Source of the DNA: Labedaea rhizosphaerae
GTDB lineage: Bacteria > Actinomycetota > Actinomycetes > Mycobacteriales > Pseudonocardiaceae
Direction of reading: 5' to 3'
NCBI RefSeq assembly: GCF_004362825.1
Contig: NZ_SNXZ01000003.1
Location: forward strand, 36,690 to 100,689
Length of the DNA: 64,000 nucleotides
Part shown: in pieces, positions 1-9,492 of the stretch
How the letters are laid out: each line of letters starts with the position of its first letter
Position numbering within the stretch: the first letter of the stretch is position 1
Notes under the pieces: model-generated
The model's input: only the letters and a program-made list of their open reading frames with translations
What the model was told of the DNA's origin: nothing
Databases searched by the model: none
Program-made: the position numbers and the translations under genes

Positions 1-254
1 TCGCGGTCGACGAGGCCTGCTCGATGCTGATCATGCAGGCGGCGAAGGGCGCGGTCCTGCGCTGCACGTTCGGCACCGACGAGGACGGCATCGTCGTCCA
101 GTCCGAGGTGGCCACCGACGGCAACGAGCCCCTGGACGACACGGCGTTCGGCTGGCACGTGCTGAGCACCCTGACCGACGAGTCGTCGTGGACTCGTTCC
201 GAAGCCGGGGTGTGCCTACGTCTGTCCTTGCAGCGGAAGGTCAACAACTCGTGA
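1..254 (+). CDS. RsbW-like anti-sigma factor (ATP-binding), 3' part
   Basis: The window opens inside this gene, reading in the frame that starts at base 3, so only about the last 83 residues are visible. They match the C-terminal part of a GHKL-type serine kinase/anti-sigma factor: LRCTFGTDEDGIVV, then a helix-rich stretch and a closing strand, CLRLSLQRKV. The N-terminal nucleotide-binding boxes lie outside the window. The stop codon overlaps the GTG start of the downstream SigB/SigF-type sigma gene by three bases, so the two are probably translationally coupled. That arrangement is the known layout of anti-sigma/sigma pairs such as usfX-sigF. The pairing and the gene order support the call more than the fragment alone does. 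Confidence 0.7.
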   Translation, partial: AVDEACSMLIMQAAKGAVLRCTFGTDEDGIVVQSEVATDGNEPLDDTAFGWHVLSTLTDESSWTRSEAGVCLRLSLQRKVNNS

Positions 255-1036
255 CCCGGTCCTCGGCGATGGGGCAGACCGGACAGGGCGAGTACGACCA
301 CCTGGCCCCGCTCTTCGAGAAACTGGCGGCCTTGCCGGAAGGCAGCCGGGAGCACGCGCTGCTGCGCGAACGCCTGGTCACCGAACACCTGCCGGTGGCC
401 GAGCACATCGCCCGGCGCTTCAGCAGGCACGGCGCGCCCGAGGACGACGTCGTCCAGGTGGCGAGGATCGGCCTGATCAAGGCCGTGGACCGCTTCGACC
501 CGTCGCTGGGCCACGACTTCATGTCGTTCGCGGTGCCCACGGTGATGGGCGAGGTGCGCCGCCACTTCCGCGACACCGGCTGGTCCGTGCGCGTGCCGCG
601 ACGGCTGAAGGAACTCGCGCTGACGGTGAACGCGGCCTCGACCGAGCTGGCCCAGGTCCTCGGCCGCGCGCCGACGCCGAGCGAGCTGGCGAGCCACCTC
701 GGCGTGCCGAAGGAAGAGGTCTTCGAGGCCCTGGAAGCGACCGGCGCGCACCACGCGTCCTCTTTGGACCGCGAGCTGACCGATCGCCCGGACGCGCCGT
801 CGCTGGCCGACACCCTCGGCGAGGAGGACCCGGAGTTGGCCGACGCCGAGGCGCGGGAGACGGTGTACCCGCTGCTGCGCTCGTTGCCGGAGCGGGAACG
901 GCGGATCGTGGTGTTGCGGTTCTTCGGCAACTTGACCCAAAGCCAGATCGCGCAACGGGTCGGGTTGTCGCAGATGCACGTGTCCCGGTTGCTGTCGCAG
1001 AGCTTGGACCGGTTGCGCAAGAAGGCCGATTCCTGA
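251..1036 (+). CDS. RNA polymerase sigma factor, SigB/SigF/SigG subfamily
   Basis: Alternative sigma factor of about 261 residues that directs RNA polymerase to stress or developmental promoters. Region 2 is visible in EDDVVQVARIGLIKAVDRFDPSLGHDFMSFA split around its core, with the typical PTVMGEVRRHFRD following. Region 3 lies in the middle, and region 4 ends in LTQSQIAQRVGLSQMHVSRLL, a helix-turn-helix that binds the -35 element. I chose the GTG at 251 because it overlaps the stop of the anti-sigma gene and has a GGAAGG ribosome site about ten bases upstream. An in-frame ATG at 188 lies deep inside the upstream gene. Activity is presumably controlled by the RsbW-like protein encoded just before it. 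Which stimulus it answers to cannot be read from the sequence. Confidence 0.88.
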   Translation: MTRSSAMGQTGQGEYDHLAPLFEKLAALPEGSREHALLRERLVTEHLPVAEHIARRFSRHGAPEDDVVQVARIGLIKAVDRFDPSLGHDFMSFAVPTVMGEVRRHFRDTGWSVRVPRRLKELALTVNAASTELAQVLGRAPTPSELASHLGVPKEEVFEALEATGAHHASSLDRELTDRPDAPSLADTLGEEDPELADAEARETVYPLLRSLPERERRIVVLRFFGNLTQSQIAQRVGLSQMHVSRLLSQSLDRLRKKADS

Positions 1037-1063
1037 GGGCCACCCGCCACGGCGGTGGGTTCG

Positions 1064-1088
1064 GTTTGACACGGAGCCCCACGGGTGG
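1064..1088 (+). promoter_or_regulatory. possible SigB/SigF-type promoter
   Basis: GTTT at 1064-1067 and GGGTGG at 1083-1088 are separated by 15 bases. This resembles the known SigB/SigF consensus GTTT-N14-16-GGGTAT, with mismatches in the last bases of the -10 element. It lies just after the sigma gene and about 95 bases before the DUF1304 gene, so that gene could be a target of the neighbouring sigma factor. Confidence 0.3.
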
Positions 1089-1181
1089 CCTCGGCGCACC
1101 GAACAATCGAGCCCGAGGTTGAGGGCCGCAATACCACCCAGGGCATACTTCCCCAGATCAATCCAGGGGAAGGACCCGCAG

Positions 1182-1553
1182 ATGCTCGCAGTGGCCCAGG
1201 TGTTCGCGGCGCTGGCCGCCGCCGTGCACGTGCTGATCTTCACCATGGAAAGCGTGTTGTTCACCCGCCCGCAGGTCTACCGCCGGTTCATGGTCAAGGA
1301 CGCGCGGGAAGCGGAGATCCTCCGCCCGATGGCCTTGAACCAGGGCTTCTACAACCTGTTCCTGGCCATCGGCGCGGTCGTCGGCGTGGTCCTCGCCGGC
1401 ACGCCGCAGGGCAAGGCGTTGATCTACCTGGCCTGCGGCTCCATGCTCGCCGCCGCCCTGGTCCTGCTGGCCACCGACCGCCGGATGGCCCGCGCGGCCG
1501 CCATCCAGGGCGTGCTGCCGCTCGTCGCCCTCGTCTTCCTGCTGCTCAGCTAA
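1182..1553 (+). CDS. DUF1304 family small membrane protein
   Basis: Protein of 123 residues with four hydrophobic segments (about residues 3-22, 54-74, 77-95 and 103-122), matching the length and topology of DUF1304 proteins. The conserved-looking segment between helices 1 and 2 contains ESVLFTRPQVYRRF and ALNQGFYNLFLA, which I recognise from this family. The ATG at 1182 is preceded by GGGGAAGG at 1166-1173. Its stop codon overlaps, tail to tail, the stop of the next minus-strand gene. The biochemical role of DUF1304 is not established. Position beside the alternative sigma factor suggests stress-related expression, which is inference. Confidence 0.75.
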   Translation: MLAVAQVFAALAAAVHVLIFTMESVLFTRPQVYRRFMVKDAREAEILRPMALNQGFYNLFLAIGAVVGVVLAGTPQGKALIYLACGSMLAAALVLLATDRRMARAAAIQGVLPLVALVFLLLS

Positions 1554-1942
1554 CCGAAGGTGCGGGCCGCGAGCAGGTGGGCGGTCAAGTAGGCCTCGGT
1601 GACCGGCGTCGCCCGGCTCACCGTGTACGGGACCTGGCGGAACAACGACCGCGGCAGCGGCGTCTCGGCCAGGTAGTCGGTCACCGCCCAGTCCGGCTCC
1701 AGGCGCACGAACCACGTGCCGGAACCATCTTGGTGCGGATCGTCGACCGCCTTGGCCAGGGCCGTGACGATCTGCTCGGCCCCGCCGCTGTAGATCCACA
1801 CCAGGTCGCCGCGGCCGACCTGGTGGAAGTTCGACGCGAGCGCCCAGTCCGCGGTGCCCGTGCGGCGGAACGTCTCCCGAACCCCCGCCGCGTCGCGGCA
1901 ACCACCGCCGGCGGCGACCGGGTAGAGCCAGTGCGTGGTCAT
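1550..1942 (-). CDS. small protein, possibly EVE/PUA-like domain
   Basis: Protein of 130 residues, MTTHWLYPVAAGGGCRD to LLAARTFG. The segment FHQVGRGDLVWIYSGG followed by an alternating beta pattern and a TWFVRLEPDW strand resembles the EVE/PUA-like fold, which can bind modified bases or RNA. The match is by eye and not strong. It begins one base after the stop of fbiC on the same strand, so the two are almost certainly cotranscribed. It ends in a four-base convergent overlap with the DUF1304 gene. If the EVE reading is wrong it should be treated as a hypothetical protein in the fbiC operon. Confidence 0.6.
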   Translation of the reverse strand: MTTHWLYPVAAGGGCRDAAGVRETFRRTGTADWALASNFHQVGRGDLVWIYSGGAEQIVTALAKAVDDPHQDGSGTWFVRLEPDWAVTDYLAETPLPRSLFRQVPYTVSRATPVTEAYLTAHLLAARTFG

Positions 1943-1943
1943 C

Positions 1944-4511
1944 TCAGGCCAGCGGCAGCAGGCGCTTCTGCCACACGCCGTCGTTGGCCAGCGCGGTCTG
2001 CCGCCGCTCCGGCGACACCACGCCGTAGGTCGTCGTGCGCTGGCGGGACGGACGACCGGCGGCGGACGCCAGCCCCTCCAGGTCGGCGATGGTCTTGTAG
2101 GAACCGTTGGACGAGCCGGCCATCCGGCTGATGGTCTCCTCCATCAGCGTCCCGCCGAGGTCGTTCACCCCGCCACGCAACACATCCACGACGCCGGGAT
2201 CCCCCAGCTTCACCCAGCTGGTCTGGATGTTGTCGATCGCGCCGTGCAACAGCAGCCGTGCCAGCGCGTGCACGGCCCGGTTCTCCCGCGCGGTCGGGCC
2301 CGGGCGGGCCAGCCCGGCCAGGTAGATCGGCGAGTTGGTGTGCACGAACGGCAGCAGCACGAACTCGGTGAACCCGCCGGTCCGGGATTGCAGGTCCCGC
2401 AACAACTTCAGATGTGCGACCCAGTGCGCGGGCGTGTCGACGTGGCCGTACATCATCGTGGACGTTGACGGGATACCCAGCTCGTGCGCCGTGGTCACGA
2501 CCTCGATCCACGCGGCCGTCGGCAGCTTGCCCTTGGTGAGCACCCAGCGCACGTCGTCGTCGAGGATTTCCGCCGCGGTACCGGGGATCGAGTCGAGCCC
2601 GGCCTCGCGGGCGGCGATCAGCCACTCCCGGATGGACAGGTTCGCCCGCGACGCGCCGTTCACTACCTCCATCGGCGAGAACGCGTGCACGTGCATGTCC
2701 GGCGCGGCCTTCTTGACCGCCGCGGCGATGTCGAAGTACGCGCTGCCCGGCAGATCGGGGTGGATCCCGCCCTGCATGCAGACCTCGGTCGCGCCGGCCT
2801 GCCACGCCTGCTCGGCGCGCTGCGCGACCTGCTCCAGCGACAACGTGTACGCGTCGGCGTCCGTGCGCCGCTGGGCGAACGCGCAGAACCGGCAGCCGGT
2901 GTAGCAGACGTTGGTGAAGTTGATGTTGCGTGTGACCACGTAGGTCACCTCGTCGCCCACGGTGTCGCGGCGCACGGAGTCGGCGAGGGCGGCCAGGGCG
3001 GTCAGCTCCGCGCCCTCCTCGGCGTCGAGCAACGTCAACGCGTCCACATCGGACAGTCCACCCGGGTCGGCTTCGGCGTGGCGCAACGCCGTGGTGAACT
3101 CCGGGCGCAGCTTGTCGATCACCCCGGCGTTGCGGGTCGGCTGGTGGATCTGCGCGCGCAGCTCCGACCAGTCGCCGTAGACGGAGTCGAAGTCCGCGCG
3201 GCGATCGCTGGTGCGCCCGGCGGTGTCGATGCTCGTGTGCAGGTCGGTGCGCCCGGTCGCGGTGAGCGGGACCTCCGGCTCCTGCCAGGGCAGGCCCTTC
3301 GGGAGCACGTCACGGGCCAGCCCGCTCTCGTCGGCCAGCGCGGCGACGTGACCGGCCACGCGCGGGTCGAGCCACGGCTCACCGCGGCGCACGTACTCGG
3401 GGTAGATGGTGAGCCGCTCGGCCAGCCGGAACCCGGCGTCGGCCGTGCGCTGGGCCAGCTCGTCGATCACCGGCCACGGCCGCTCGGGGTTCACGTGGTC
3501 GGGCGTGAGCGGGGAGACGCCACCCCAGTCGTCGATGCCGGCGTCGATCATCATCCGGAACTCGCCGTCGACGAGGTTCGGTGGTGCCTGCACGCGCATC
3601 TTCGGGCCGAGCAGCAGCCGCGCGACGGCGATGGTGGCGGCCAGCTCCTCGGCCTCGGCGTCGGGCATGGCGCGCATGGCCGTGTCCGGCTTGGCCCGGA
3701 AGTTCTGGACGATGACCTCCTGGACGCCGCCGTACTGGCGGGCCACCTTGCGGATGGCGAGCAGCGAGTCGGCACGCTCGGCCAGGTTCTCCCCGATGCC
3801 GATCAGGATGCCGGTGGTGAACGGCACCGAGCTGCGCCCGGCGTCCTCGAGCACCCGCAGCCGGACCGCCGGTTCCTTGTCCGGTGACGCGTAGTGGGGC
3901 TGGCCGGGCTCGGACCACAGGCGCTCGGCGGTGGTCTCCAGCATCATGCCCATGGACGGGGCGACCGGCTTGAGCCGCTGGAAGTCCTGCCAGGTGAGCA
4001 CGCCCGGGTTGAGGTGCGGGAGCAGGCCGGTCTCCTCGAGCACGCGGATGGCCATCGCGCGCACGTAGGACAGCGTGTCCGGGTAGCCGTGCGCCTCCAG
4101 CCACTCGCGCGCGGCCGGCCAGCGGTCCTCCGGGCGGTCGCCGAGGGTGAACAGCGCTTCCTTGCAGCCCAGCGCGGCACCCTGGCGGGCGATCTCGAGC
4201 ACCTCGTCGGGGCTCAGGAACGCCGAGGGCACGCGGTGCGGCACGGTCGCGAACGTGCAGTAGTGGCAGCGGTCGCGGCACAGGCGGGTCAGCGGGATGA
4301 AGACCTTGCGCGAGTACGTGATCACCCCGGGCCGGCCGGCCTCGACCAGCCCGGCGTCGCGCACCCGCGCCGCGGCGGCGCTGAGCCGACCCAACTGGTC
4401 GCCGCGGGCGTGCAACAGGACCTCGGCCTCGACGGCGTCGAGGGTGACCCCGTCCTCGGCCCTGCGCAACGCGCGCCGAAGCGCGGACTCCGACGGACGC
4501 TCGATCGGCAC
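1944..4511 (-). CDS. fbiC: FO synthase (7,8-didemethyl-8-hydroxy-5-deazariboflavin synthase), CofG-CofH fusion
   Basis: Bifunctional radical-SAM enzyme of 855 residues that joins tyrosine to 5-amino-6-ribitylaminouracil to make FO, the chromophore of coenzyme F420. Both halves are present. The CofG half has the iron-sulfur motif CRDRCHYC (cysteines 78, 82, 85). The CofH half has CYTGCRFC (cysteines 536, 540, 543). Length and order match actinobacterial FbiC, where the two archaeal subunits are fused. Start at the ATG at 4511, after which the reading frame is strongly coding. The small gene at 1550-1942 follows with one base between them. The presence of fbiC means the organism makes F420. Confidence 0.96.
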   Translation of the reverse strand: MPIERPSESALRRALRRAEDGVTLDAVEAEVLLHARGDQLGRLSAAAARVRDAGLVEAGRPGVITYSRKVFIPLTRLCRDRCHYCTFATVPHRVPSAFLSPDEVLEIARQGAALGCKEALFTLGDRPEDRWPAAREWLEAHGYPDTLSYVRAMAIRVLEETGLLPHLNPGVLTWQDFQRLKPVAPSMGMMLETTAERLWSEPGQPHYASPDKEPAVRLRVLEDAGRSSVPFTTGILIGIGENLAERADSLLAIRKVARQYGGVQEVIVQNFRAKPDTAMRAMPDAEAEELAATIAVARLLLGPKMRVQAPPNLVDGEFRMMIDAGIDDWGGVSPLTPDHVNPERPWPVIDELAQRTADAGFRLAERLTIYPEYVRRGEPWLDPRVAGHVAALADESGLARDVLPKGLPWQEPEVPLTATGRTDLHTSIDTAGRTSDRRADFDSVYGDWSELRAQIHQPTRNAGVIDKLRPEFTTALRHAEADPGGLSDVDALTLLDAEEGAELTALAALADSVRRDTVGDEVTYVVTRNINFTNVCYTGCRFCAFAQRRTDADAYTLSLEQVAQRAEQAWQAGATEVCMQGGIHPDLPGSAYFDIAAAVKKAAPDMHVHAFSPMEVVNGASRANLSIREWLIAAREAGLDSIPGTAAEILDDDVRWVLTKGKLPTAAWIEVVTTAHELGIPSTSTMMYGHVDTPAHWVAHLKLLRDLQSRTGGFTEFVLLPFVHTNSPIYLAGLARPGPTARENRAVHALARLLLHGAIDNIQTSWVKLGDPGVVDVLRGGVNDLGGTLMEETISRMAGSSNGSYKTIADLEGLASAAGRPSRQRTTTYGVVSPERRQTALANDGVWQKRLLPLA

Positions 4512-4586
4512 TGCCTACCTCCTGATGTCGACCACCCCGACGCTACCCAAGGGTGCCGACACCAGAGCGGGCCGGAGATATTCCCC

Positions 4587-4910
4587 TCAGCCCACCCCGA
4601 CGGGGCGTTCCCGCGAAACGGGCACCCGCGGCGCAGGCAGCGGCCGCAGCGAGTCCACCGCGGTCAGCCGCGGGAGCACCTCGGGGTGCTCGACGACGCC
4701 GACGGACGGCAGGAGCACCCGCAACCGGCCGCCGCCGGTCTGGTGGGCCCAGATCAGCTCGGCGCAGGCCGCGCCGCCGAGCCACGTCACGTCGGTGAGG
4801 TCGACGACCGCCGCTCCGGCGATGGCGGCGGCGAACTCGTCGGTTGCTTCGAAGTCGACCGCGCCCGAGACCCGAACGACGACCGGCTCGGCGCTGCGAG
4901 TGATGTCCAC
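4587..4910 (-). CDS. STAS-domain anti-sigma factor antagonist-like protein
   Basis: Protein of about 107 residues from the GTG at 4910. The pattern EPVVVRVSGAVDFEATDEF, AAVVDLTDVTWLGGAACAEL and GGRLRVLLPS is that of a STAS domain, the fold of anti-anti-sigma factors such as SpoIIAA/RsbV. The usual phosphorylated serine comes before the helix after the second strand. Here that segment reads TWLGGAAC, with no Ser at the usual place, so phospho-control may be lost. The gene starts 37 bases after sdaA and may be carried on the same transcript. Its partner could be the RsbW-like protein at the window start, but that is inference. Longer starts exist further upstream but would overlap sdaA. Confidence 0.7.
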   Translation of the reverse strand: MDITRSAEPVVVRVSGAVDFEATDEFAAAIAGAAVVDLTDVTWLGGAACAELIWAHQTGGGRLRVLLPSVGVVEHPEVLPRLTAVDSLRPLPAPRVPVSRERPVGVG

Positions 4911-4947
4911 GGTGTCCGTCTTACCCGGACGGTCACCAGGGCAAACG

Positions 4948-6321
4948 TCAACATTCGATAACGTTGAGGGCGAGCCCGCCGCGCGCGGTCTCCTTGTACT
5001 TGGTGTGCATGTCGGCCCCGGTCTCCCGCATGGTCTTGATCGCCTTGTCCAGGCTGACCACGTGGGTTCCGTCGCCCCGCAAGGCCATCCGCGACGCGGT
5101 GAGGGCCTTTGTGGACCCGACCGCGTTGCGTTCGATGCACGGGATCTGCACCAGGCCACCGACCGGGTCGCACGTCAGGCCGAGGTGGTGTTCGAGGCCG
5201 ATCTCGGCCGCGTTCTCCACCTGATCGGGTGACCCGCCACGCACCGCCGTCAACGCCGCCGCGGCCATCGCGCACGCCGAGCCCACCTCGCCCTGGCAGC
5301 CGACCTCGGCCCCGGAGATCGAGCCGGTCTCCTTGAGCACGACGCCGATGGCCGCCGCGGTGAGCAGGAAATGCACCACCCCGTCGTCGTCGGCACCCGG
5401 CACGAACCGCACGTAGTAGTGCAGGACGGCCGGGATGATCCCGGCGGCACCGTTGGTCGGCGCGGTGACCACGCGCCCGCCCGACGCGTTCTCCTCGTTC
5501 ACGGCCAGCGCGAACACGTGCACCCAGTCCATGATCGACAGCGGGTCGGTCGCGTCCTCTCCGGCCATCAGCTTGTCGTAGAGCGCGCTGGCCCGGCGGG
5601 GCACCTTCAACCCGCCGGGCAGCACACCGGGGGTGTGGCAGCCGCGGGTCACGCAGTCCTGCATGACCTGCCAGATCTCCAGCAGCCCGGCCCGGATCTC
5701 GGCCTCGGTGCGCCACGACAGCTCGTTGGCGAGCATGACGCCCGCGATGTCCAGCCCGGTCTCCGCACAGTGGCCGAGCAGTTCGGCGCCGGTGCGGAAC
5801 GGGTAGCGCACCGGCGTCGTGTCGGCCACGATCGCCGGACCCTCGGCGGCGGTCTGGTCGAGCACGAACCCGCCGCCGATCGAGTAGTACGTGCGCTCGG
5901 CCAGCACCGAACCGTCACCGGCATAGGCGACGAACGTCATCCCGTTGGGGTGCAACGGAAGCGCCTTGCGCCGGTGCATGACGAGATCGGTGTCCTCGAT
6001 GAACTCGATCTCGTGCTCGCCGAGCAACCGCAACCGTTTGGCATCCCGGATCGCGGCCACCCGCTCGGGCACCGACGCGGTGTCCACCGATTCCGGCCGC
6101 TCCCCCTCCAGGCCGAGCAGCACGGCCTTGTCGCTGCCGTGCCCGTGCCCGGTGGCGCCGAGCGAGCCGAAGAGCTGGGCGTGCAGCCGGGTCACGTCCT
6201 CGAGCCGGCCCCGTTCGCGCAGCCCTTCGGTGAACATCCGGGCCGCACGCATCGGGCCGACGGTGTGGGAGCTCGAGGGCCCGATGCCGATGCTGAACAG
6301 ATCGAAGACGCTGATGGCCAT
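4948..6321 (-). CDS. sdaA: L-serine ammonia-lyase (single-chain, iron-sulfur)
   Basis: Deaminates L-serine to pyruvate and ammonia. The 457-residue chain has the beta domain first ([24 protein letters not shown]) and the catalytic alpha domain after it. Cluster-ligand regions are visible: [25 protein letters not shown] and [12 protein letters not shown]. The protein ends exactly in a cysteine (NVIEC). In the Legionella type-2 enzyme the C-terminal cysteine plugs the active site as an iron ligand until serine arrives, so the same tail-in-mouth control is likely here. The ATG at 6321 lies 11 bases after glyA. As last enzyme of the gcvT-gcvH-glyA-sdaA unit it drains serine made from glycine. Confidence 0.95.
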   Translation of the reverse strand: MAISVFDLFSIGIGPSSSHTVGPMRAARMFTEGLRERGRLEDVTRLHAQLFGSLGATGHGHGSDKAVLLGLEGERPESVDTASVPERVAAIRDAKRLRLLGEHEIEFIEDTDLVMHRRKALPLHPNGMTFVAYAGDGSVLAERTYYSIGGGFVLDQTAAEGPAIVADTTPVRYPFRTGAELLGHCAETGLDIAGVMLANELSWRTEAEIRAGLLEIWQVMQDCVTRGCHTPGVLPGGLKVPRRASALYDKLMAGEDATDPLSIMDWVHVFALAVNEENASGGRVVTAPTNGAAGIIPAVLHYYVRFVPGADDDGVVHFLLTAAAIGVVLKETGSISGAEVGCQGEVGSACAMAAAALTAVRGGSPDQVENAAEIGLEHHLGLTCDPVGGLVQIPCIERNAVGSTKALTASRMALRGDGTHVVSLDKAIKTMRETGADMHTKYKETARGGLALNVIEC

Positions 6322-6332
6322 TGGTGGTGCCC

Positions 6333-7598
6333 CTATCCCAGGTCCGGATAGAGCGGGTGCTTCTTGGCCAGCAGGCCGGCCCGCTCGCGAAGGGTTGCCG
6401 CGACGGCTTGGTCGAAGCCGGGCAGCAGCGCGGTGGCGATGATGTCGGCCACCTCGGTGAAATCGGCCGCGGTGAACCCGCGGGTGGCCAGCGCGGGCGT
6501 GCCGATGCGCAACCCGGAGGTCACCATCGGCGGGCGCGGGTCGTTGGGCACGGCGTTGCGGTTGACCGTGATCCCGATGTCGTGCAGGCGGTCCTCGGCC
6601 TGCTTGCCGTCCAGTTCGGACCCGACGAGGTCGACGAGCACCAGGTGCACGTCGGTGCCACCGGTGAGCACCTTGACCCCGGCGTCCGCGCAGTCCGGTT
6701 CGGACAGCCGGGCGGCCAGGATCCGGGCGCCGTCGAGGGTTCGCTGCTGGCGTTCCTTGAACTCCTCGCCCGCAGCGATGCCGAACGCGACGGCCTTGGC
6801 CGCGATCACGTGCTCGAGCGGCCCGCCCTGCTGGCCGGGGAACACCGCCGAGTTGATCTTCTTGGCCAGGTCCTGGGTACACAGGATGACTCCGCCGCGC
6901 GGGCCGCCGAGCGTCTTGTGCGTCGTCGTGGTGACGATCTGCGCGTGCGGCACCGGGTTGGGGTGCAGGCCGGCCGCGACCAGGCCCGCGAAGTGCGCCA
7001 TGTCCACCATGAGCAGCGCGCCGACCTCGTCGGCGATCGCGCGGAACTCGGCGAAGTCCAGCTGCCGCGGGTACGCCGACCAGCCGGCCACGATCAGCTT
7101 CGGCTGGTGCTCGTGCGCGAGCCGGCGCACCTCGGCCATGTCGACCAGACCGGTGTCGTCGGCGACGTGGTAGGGCACGACGTTGTAGAGCTTGCCGGAG
7201 AAGTTGATCCGCATGCCGTGCGTGAGGTGGCCGCCGTGCGCGAGGTCCAGGCCCAGGATCGTGTCGCCGGGCTGGAGCACCGCGACCATGGCGGCGGCGT
7301 TGGCCTGTGCGCCCGAGTGCGGCTGCACGTTGGCGTGCTCGGCGCCGAAGAGCGCCTTGACCCGGTCGATCGCGAGCTGCTCGATCACGTCGACGTGCTC
7401 GCACCCGCCGTAGTAGCGCCGGCCCGGGTAACCCTCGGCGTACTTGTTGGTCAGCACCGAGCCCTGCGCCTGCAGCACGGCGGTCGGCACGAAGTTCTCC
7501 GACGCGATCATCTCCAGCGTGCTCTGCTGGCGGCGCAGCTCCGCGTCGACCGCGGCGGCGACCTCGGGGTCCACAGTGGACAGGGAGTCGTCGAACAT
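6333..7598 (-). CDS. glyA: serine hydroxymethyltransferase
   Basis: PLP enzyme of 421 residues that interconverts glycine plus 5,10-methylene-THF with serine plus THF. Family signatures include [11 protein letters not shown] near the start, [25 protein letters not shown], and [15 protein letters not shown] with the Schiff-base lysine at 228. The ATG overlaps the stop of gcvH by one base (TGATG), so translation is coupled. In this operon it would use the methylene-THF released by the glycine cleavage system to make serine for SdaA. Expression is expected to follow glycine through the riboswitch upstream of gcvT. Confidence 0.97.
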   Translation of the reverse strand: MFDDSLSTVDPEVAAAVDAELRRQQSTLEMIASENFVPTAVLQAQGSVLTNKYAEGYPGRRYYGGCEHVDVIEQLAIDRVKALFGAEHANVQPHSGAQANAAAMVAVLQPGDTILGLDLAHGGHLTHGMRINFSGKLYNVVPYHVADDTGLVDMAEVRRLAHEHQPKLIVAGWSAYPRQLDFAEFRAIADEVGALLMVDMAHFAGLVAAGLHPNPVPHAQIVTTTTHKTLGGPRGGVILCTQDLAKKINSAVFPGQQGGPLEHVIAAKAVAFGIAAGEEFKERQQRTLDGARILAARLSEPDCADAGVKVLTGGTDVHLVLVDLVGSELDGKQAEDRLHDIGITVNRNAVPNDPRPPMVTSGLRIGTPALATRGFTAADFTEVADIIATALLPGFDQAVAATLRERAGLLAKKHPLYPDLG

Positions 7599-7978
7599 CA
7601 GGCCTCCTCGGTCAGTGCGGCGTACGCCTGCGGGTCGAGCAGCTCGGGCAGCCCGGCGTGGCGCACCTTGACCAGCCAGCCGTCGCCGAACGGGTCGGTG
7701 TTCACCAGCTCGGGCTTGTCGACGACCGCGTCGTTCACGGCCAGGACCTCGCCGGTGACCGGCGCGAAGAGGTCGCTCACGGACTTGGTGGACTCGATCT
7801 CACCGCACGCCTCGCCCTCGGTGATCCGTGCGCCCACCTCGGGCAGCTGCACGTACACCACATCGCCGAGCGCGTCGGCGGCGTAAGCGGTCACGCCGAA
7901 GGTCGCGACGCCAGGGATTTCACCGGTGTCGGCGACCCATTCGTGCTGGTCGGTGTAACGCAGGTGCTGGGGGGTCAT
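7598..7978 (-). CDS. gcvH: glycine cleavage system H protein
   Basis: Lipoyl carrier of 126 residues that shuttles the aminomethyl group between the P, T and L proteins. The lipoylated lysine is K65 in [13 protein letters not shown]. The flanking strands [22 protein letters not shown] and the C-terminal DGWLVKV are typical. The start codon overlaps the gcvT stop by one base and the stop overlaps the glyA start by one base, so three genes are strung together by TGATG junctions. GcvP, the decarboxylase that loads this protein, is not encoded within the window and must lie elsewhere. Confidence 0.97.
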   Translation of the reverse strand: MTPQHLRYTDQHEWVADTGEIPGVATFGVTAYAADALGDVVYVQLPEVGARITEGEACGEIESTKSVSDLFAPVTGEVLAVNDAVVDKPELVNTDPFGDGWLVKVRHAGLPELLDPQAYAALTEEA

Positions 7979-9072
7979 CACGCCTCCCGCTTGTAGAAGG
8001 GGAGGGCGACGACCTCGACCGGCTGGGCCGAGCCACGCACGTCCACGGCGAGCGCGGTGCCCGGCTCGGCGAGTTCGGTCGCGACGTAGGCCATCGCGAT
8101 CGGGTACCCCAGCGTCGGTGACAGCACACCGCTGGTGACCTCGCCGACCGCCGTGCCGTTCGCGTCCACCACGGGGTAGCCGTGCCGCGCGGCCCGGCGG
8201 CCCGATCCCTTGAGCCCGACGAGCTTGCGTCCCGCGCCGTCGTCCTTGCGCCGGTCCAGCGCCGCACGGCCGACGAACTCGTCCTTCTCGAACTTCACCA
8301 CCCGGCCGAGACCCGCGTCGAACGGCGTCATCTCGGCGGTCAACTCGTTGCCGTACAACGGCATCCCGGCTTCCAGGCGCAAGGTGTCGCGGCACGCCAG
8401 CCCGGCGGGCAGCAGGCCGTGCTCCTTGCCGGCCTCGGTCACCACGCGCCACACCTGCTCGGCGCGGTCGGCGGCGACGTAGAGCTCGAAGCCGTCCTCG
8501 CCGGTGTAGCCGGTGCGGGCCAGCAGCGTGTCGACGCCGTCCACCGAGGTGCGCACGCTGGCGTAGTACTTGAGCGCGTCGAGGTCGGCGTCGCAGACCG
8601 CGCCGACGACGTGCACGGCGTTGGGGCCCTGGACGGCGATCAGCGCGGTGTCGGCCGAGCGGTCGGTGACGGTCGCGTCGAAGTCCCCCGCGCGGGCGGT
8701 CAACTCGGCCAGGACGGTCGCGGCGTTGGACGCGTTCGCGACCACCAGGTACTCCTCGTCCGCGAGGCGGTAGACGACCAGGTCGTCGAGCACGCCGCCG
8801 TCCTCGGCGCAGATCATCGTGTACCGGGCGCGGCCGACCTTGACCCCCGAGAGGTTGCCGACCAGGGCGTGGTCCAAGGCCGCGGCGGCACCCGCACCGG
8901 TCACCGCGATCTCACCCATGTGCGAGAGGTCGAACAGGCCCACCGCTTCGCGTACCGCCTTGTGCTCGGCCAGTTCACTGCCGTACCGCAGGGGCATCGA
9001 CCAGCCCGCGAAGTCGGTGAACGTGGCGCCGAGTTCGGCGTGGACGGCCTGCAGCGGCGAAGGCCTGCTCAT
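7978..9072 (-). CDS. gcvT: aminomethyltransferase (glycine cleavage system T protein)
   Basis: Transfers the methylene group from aminomethyl-lipoyl-H protein to tetrahydrofolate, releasing ammonia. The 364-residue form from ATG 9072 matches the family length. N-terminal landmarks are [37 protein letters not shown] in pieces. [14 protein letters not shown] and [19 protein letters not shown] bind folate and close the active site. A GAGGAG ribosome site lies seven bases before this ATG. A second in-frame ATG at 9243, also with a good GGAGG site, would add 57 residues of proline-rich sequence; I prefer the shorter form. The leader carries a tandem glycine riboswitch. Confidence 0.95.
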   Translation of the reverse strand: MSRPSPLQAVHAELGATFTDFAGWSMPLRYGSELAEHKAVREAVGLFDLSHMGEIAVTGAGAAAALDHALVGNLSGVKVGRARYTMICAEDGGVLDDLVVYRLADEEYLVVANASNAATVLAELTARAGDFDATVTDRSADTALIAVQGPNAVHVVGAVCDADLDALKYYASVRTSVDGVDTLLARTGYTGEDGFELYVAADRAEQVWRVVTEAGKEHGLLPAGLACRDTLRLEAGMPLYGNELTAEMTPFDAGLGRVVKFEKDEFVGRAALDRRKDDGAGRKLVGLKGSGRRAARHGYPVVDANGTAVGEVTSGVLSPTLGYPIAMAYVATELAEPGTALAVDVRGSAQPVEVVALPFYKREA

Positions 9073-9271
9073 ACGTGGGCTCCTCAGAGTCGGTTGCGAG
9101 CAGCATGGAGTGGGCGGCGGCGGTGCGCCAGGGGAGGGAATGGGGGCGGTATCGGTTCCGGGGGTCTGGGGGCCGCCCCCAGGTGTTTCGGCAGCCGACA
9201 TGGCGAGCGCATTCCGCGAGCGGAGTTGGGCTGAGGGTGTCATTGGAGTCCTCCGACTTCGATGTCGTTCG

Positions 9272-9453
9272 AACTCCCCCTCTGTCATCGGCACCTGAGA
9301 GGTTCACCGGCGAGAGGCCGGCTTGCACCGTGGGTGAGACGCATGAGCGTCTGCTTTCCAGAGTCGGCCTGGCGCGAAGCGGTAGCTGTACCTGAGAGAT
9401 TGGCGGGGAGCTTGCTCCTTCGGTGCCTCACGCGCTGGTGAGGACTCTCCCGC
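9272..9453 (-). promoter_or_regulatory. tandem glycine riboswitch upstream of gcvT
   Basis: Read on the minus strand, two consecutive glycine aptamers can be recognised. The first runs from GCGGGAGAGTCC through GCACCGAAGGAGCAAGC to CTCTCAGGTACAGC (about 9453-9378). The second runs from GACTCTGGAAAGCAGACG through CCACGGTGCAAGCC to CCTCTCAGGTGCCGATGACA (about 9366-9272). Both carry the conserved CTCTCAGG end and the purine-rich GGAGC/GTGCAAGC core. It lies about 200 bases before the canonical gcvT start. It should switch the gcvT-gcvH-glyA-sdaA transcript on when glycine is high. Exact ends are estimates. Confidence 0.92.
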
Positions 9454-9492
9454 TTCGGCTCGTCGTGGCCTTGTTCAGTTGTCGCGGGTAAC

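Noticed and set aside
1038..1062. Possible terminator after the SigB/SigF-type gene (CCCGCC/GGCGGTGGG)
   Set aside because: The arms pair only with a bulge and no T-run follows, so support is too weak.
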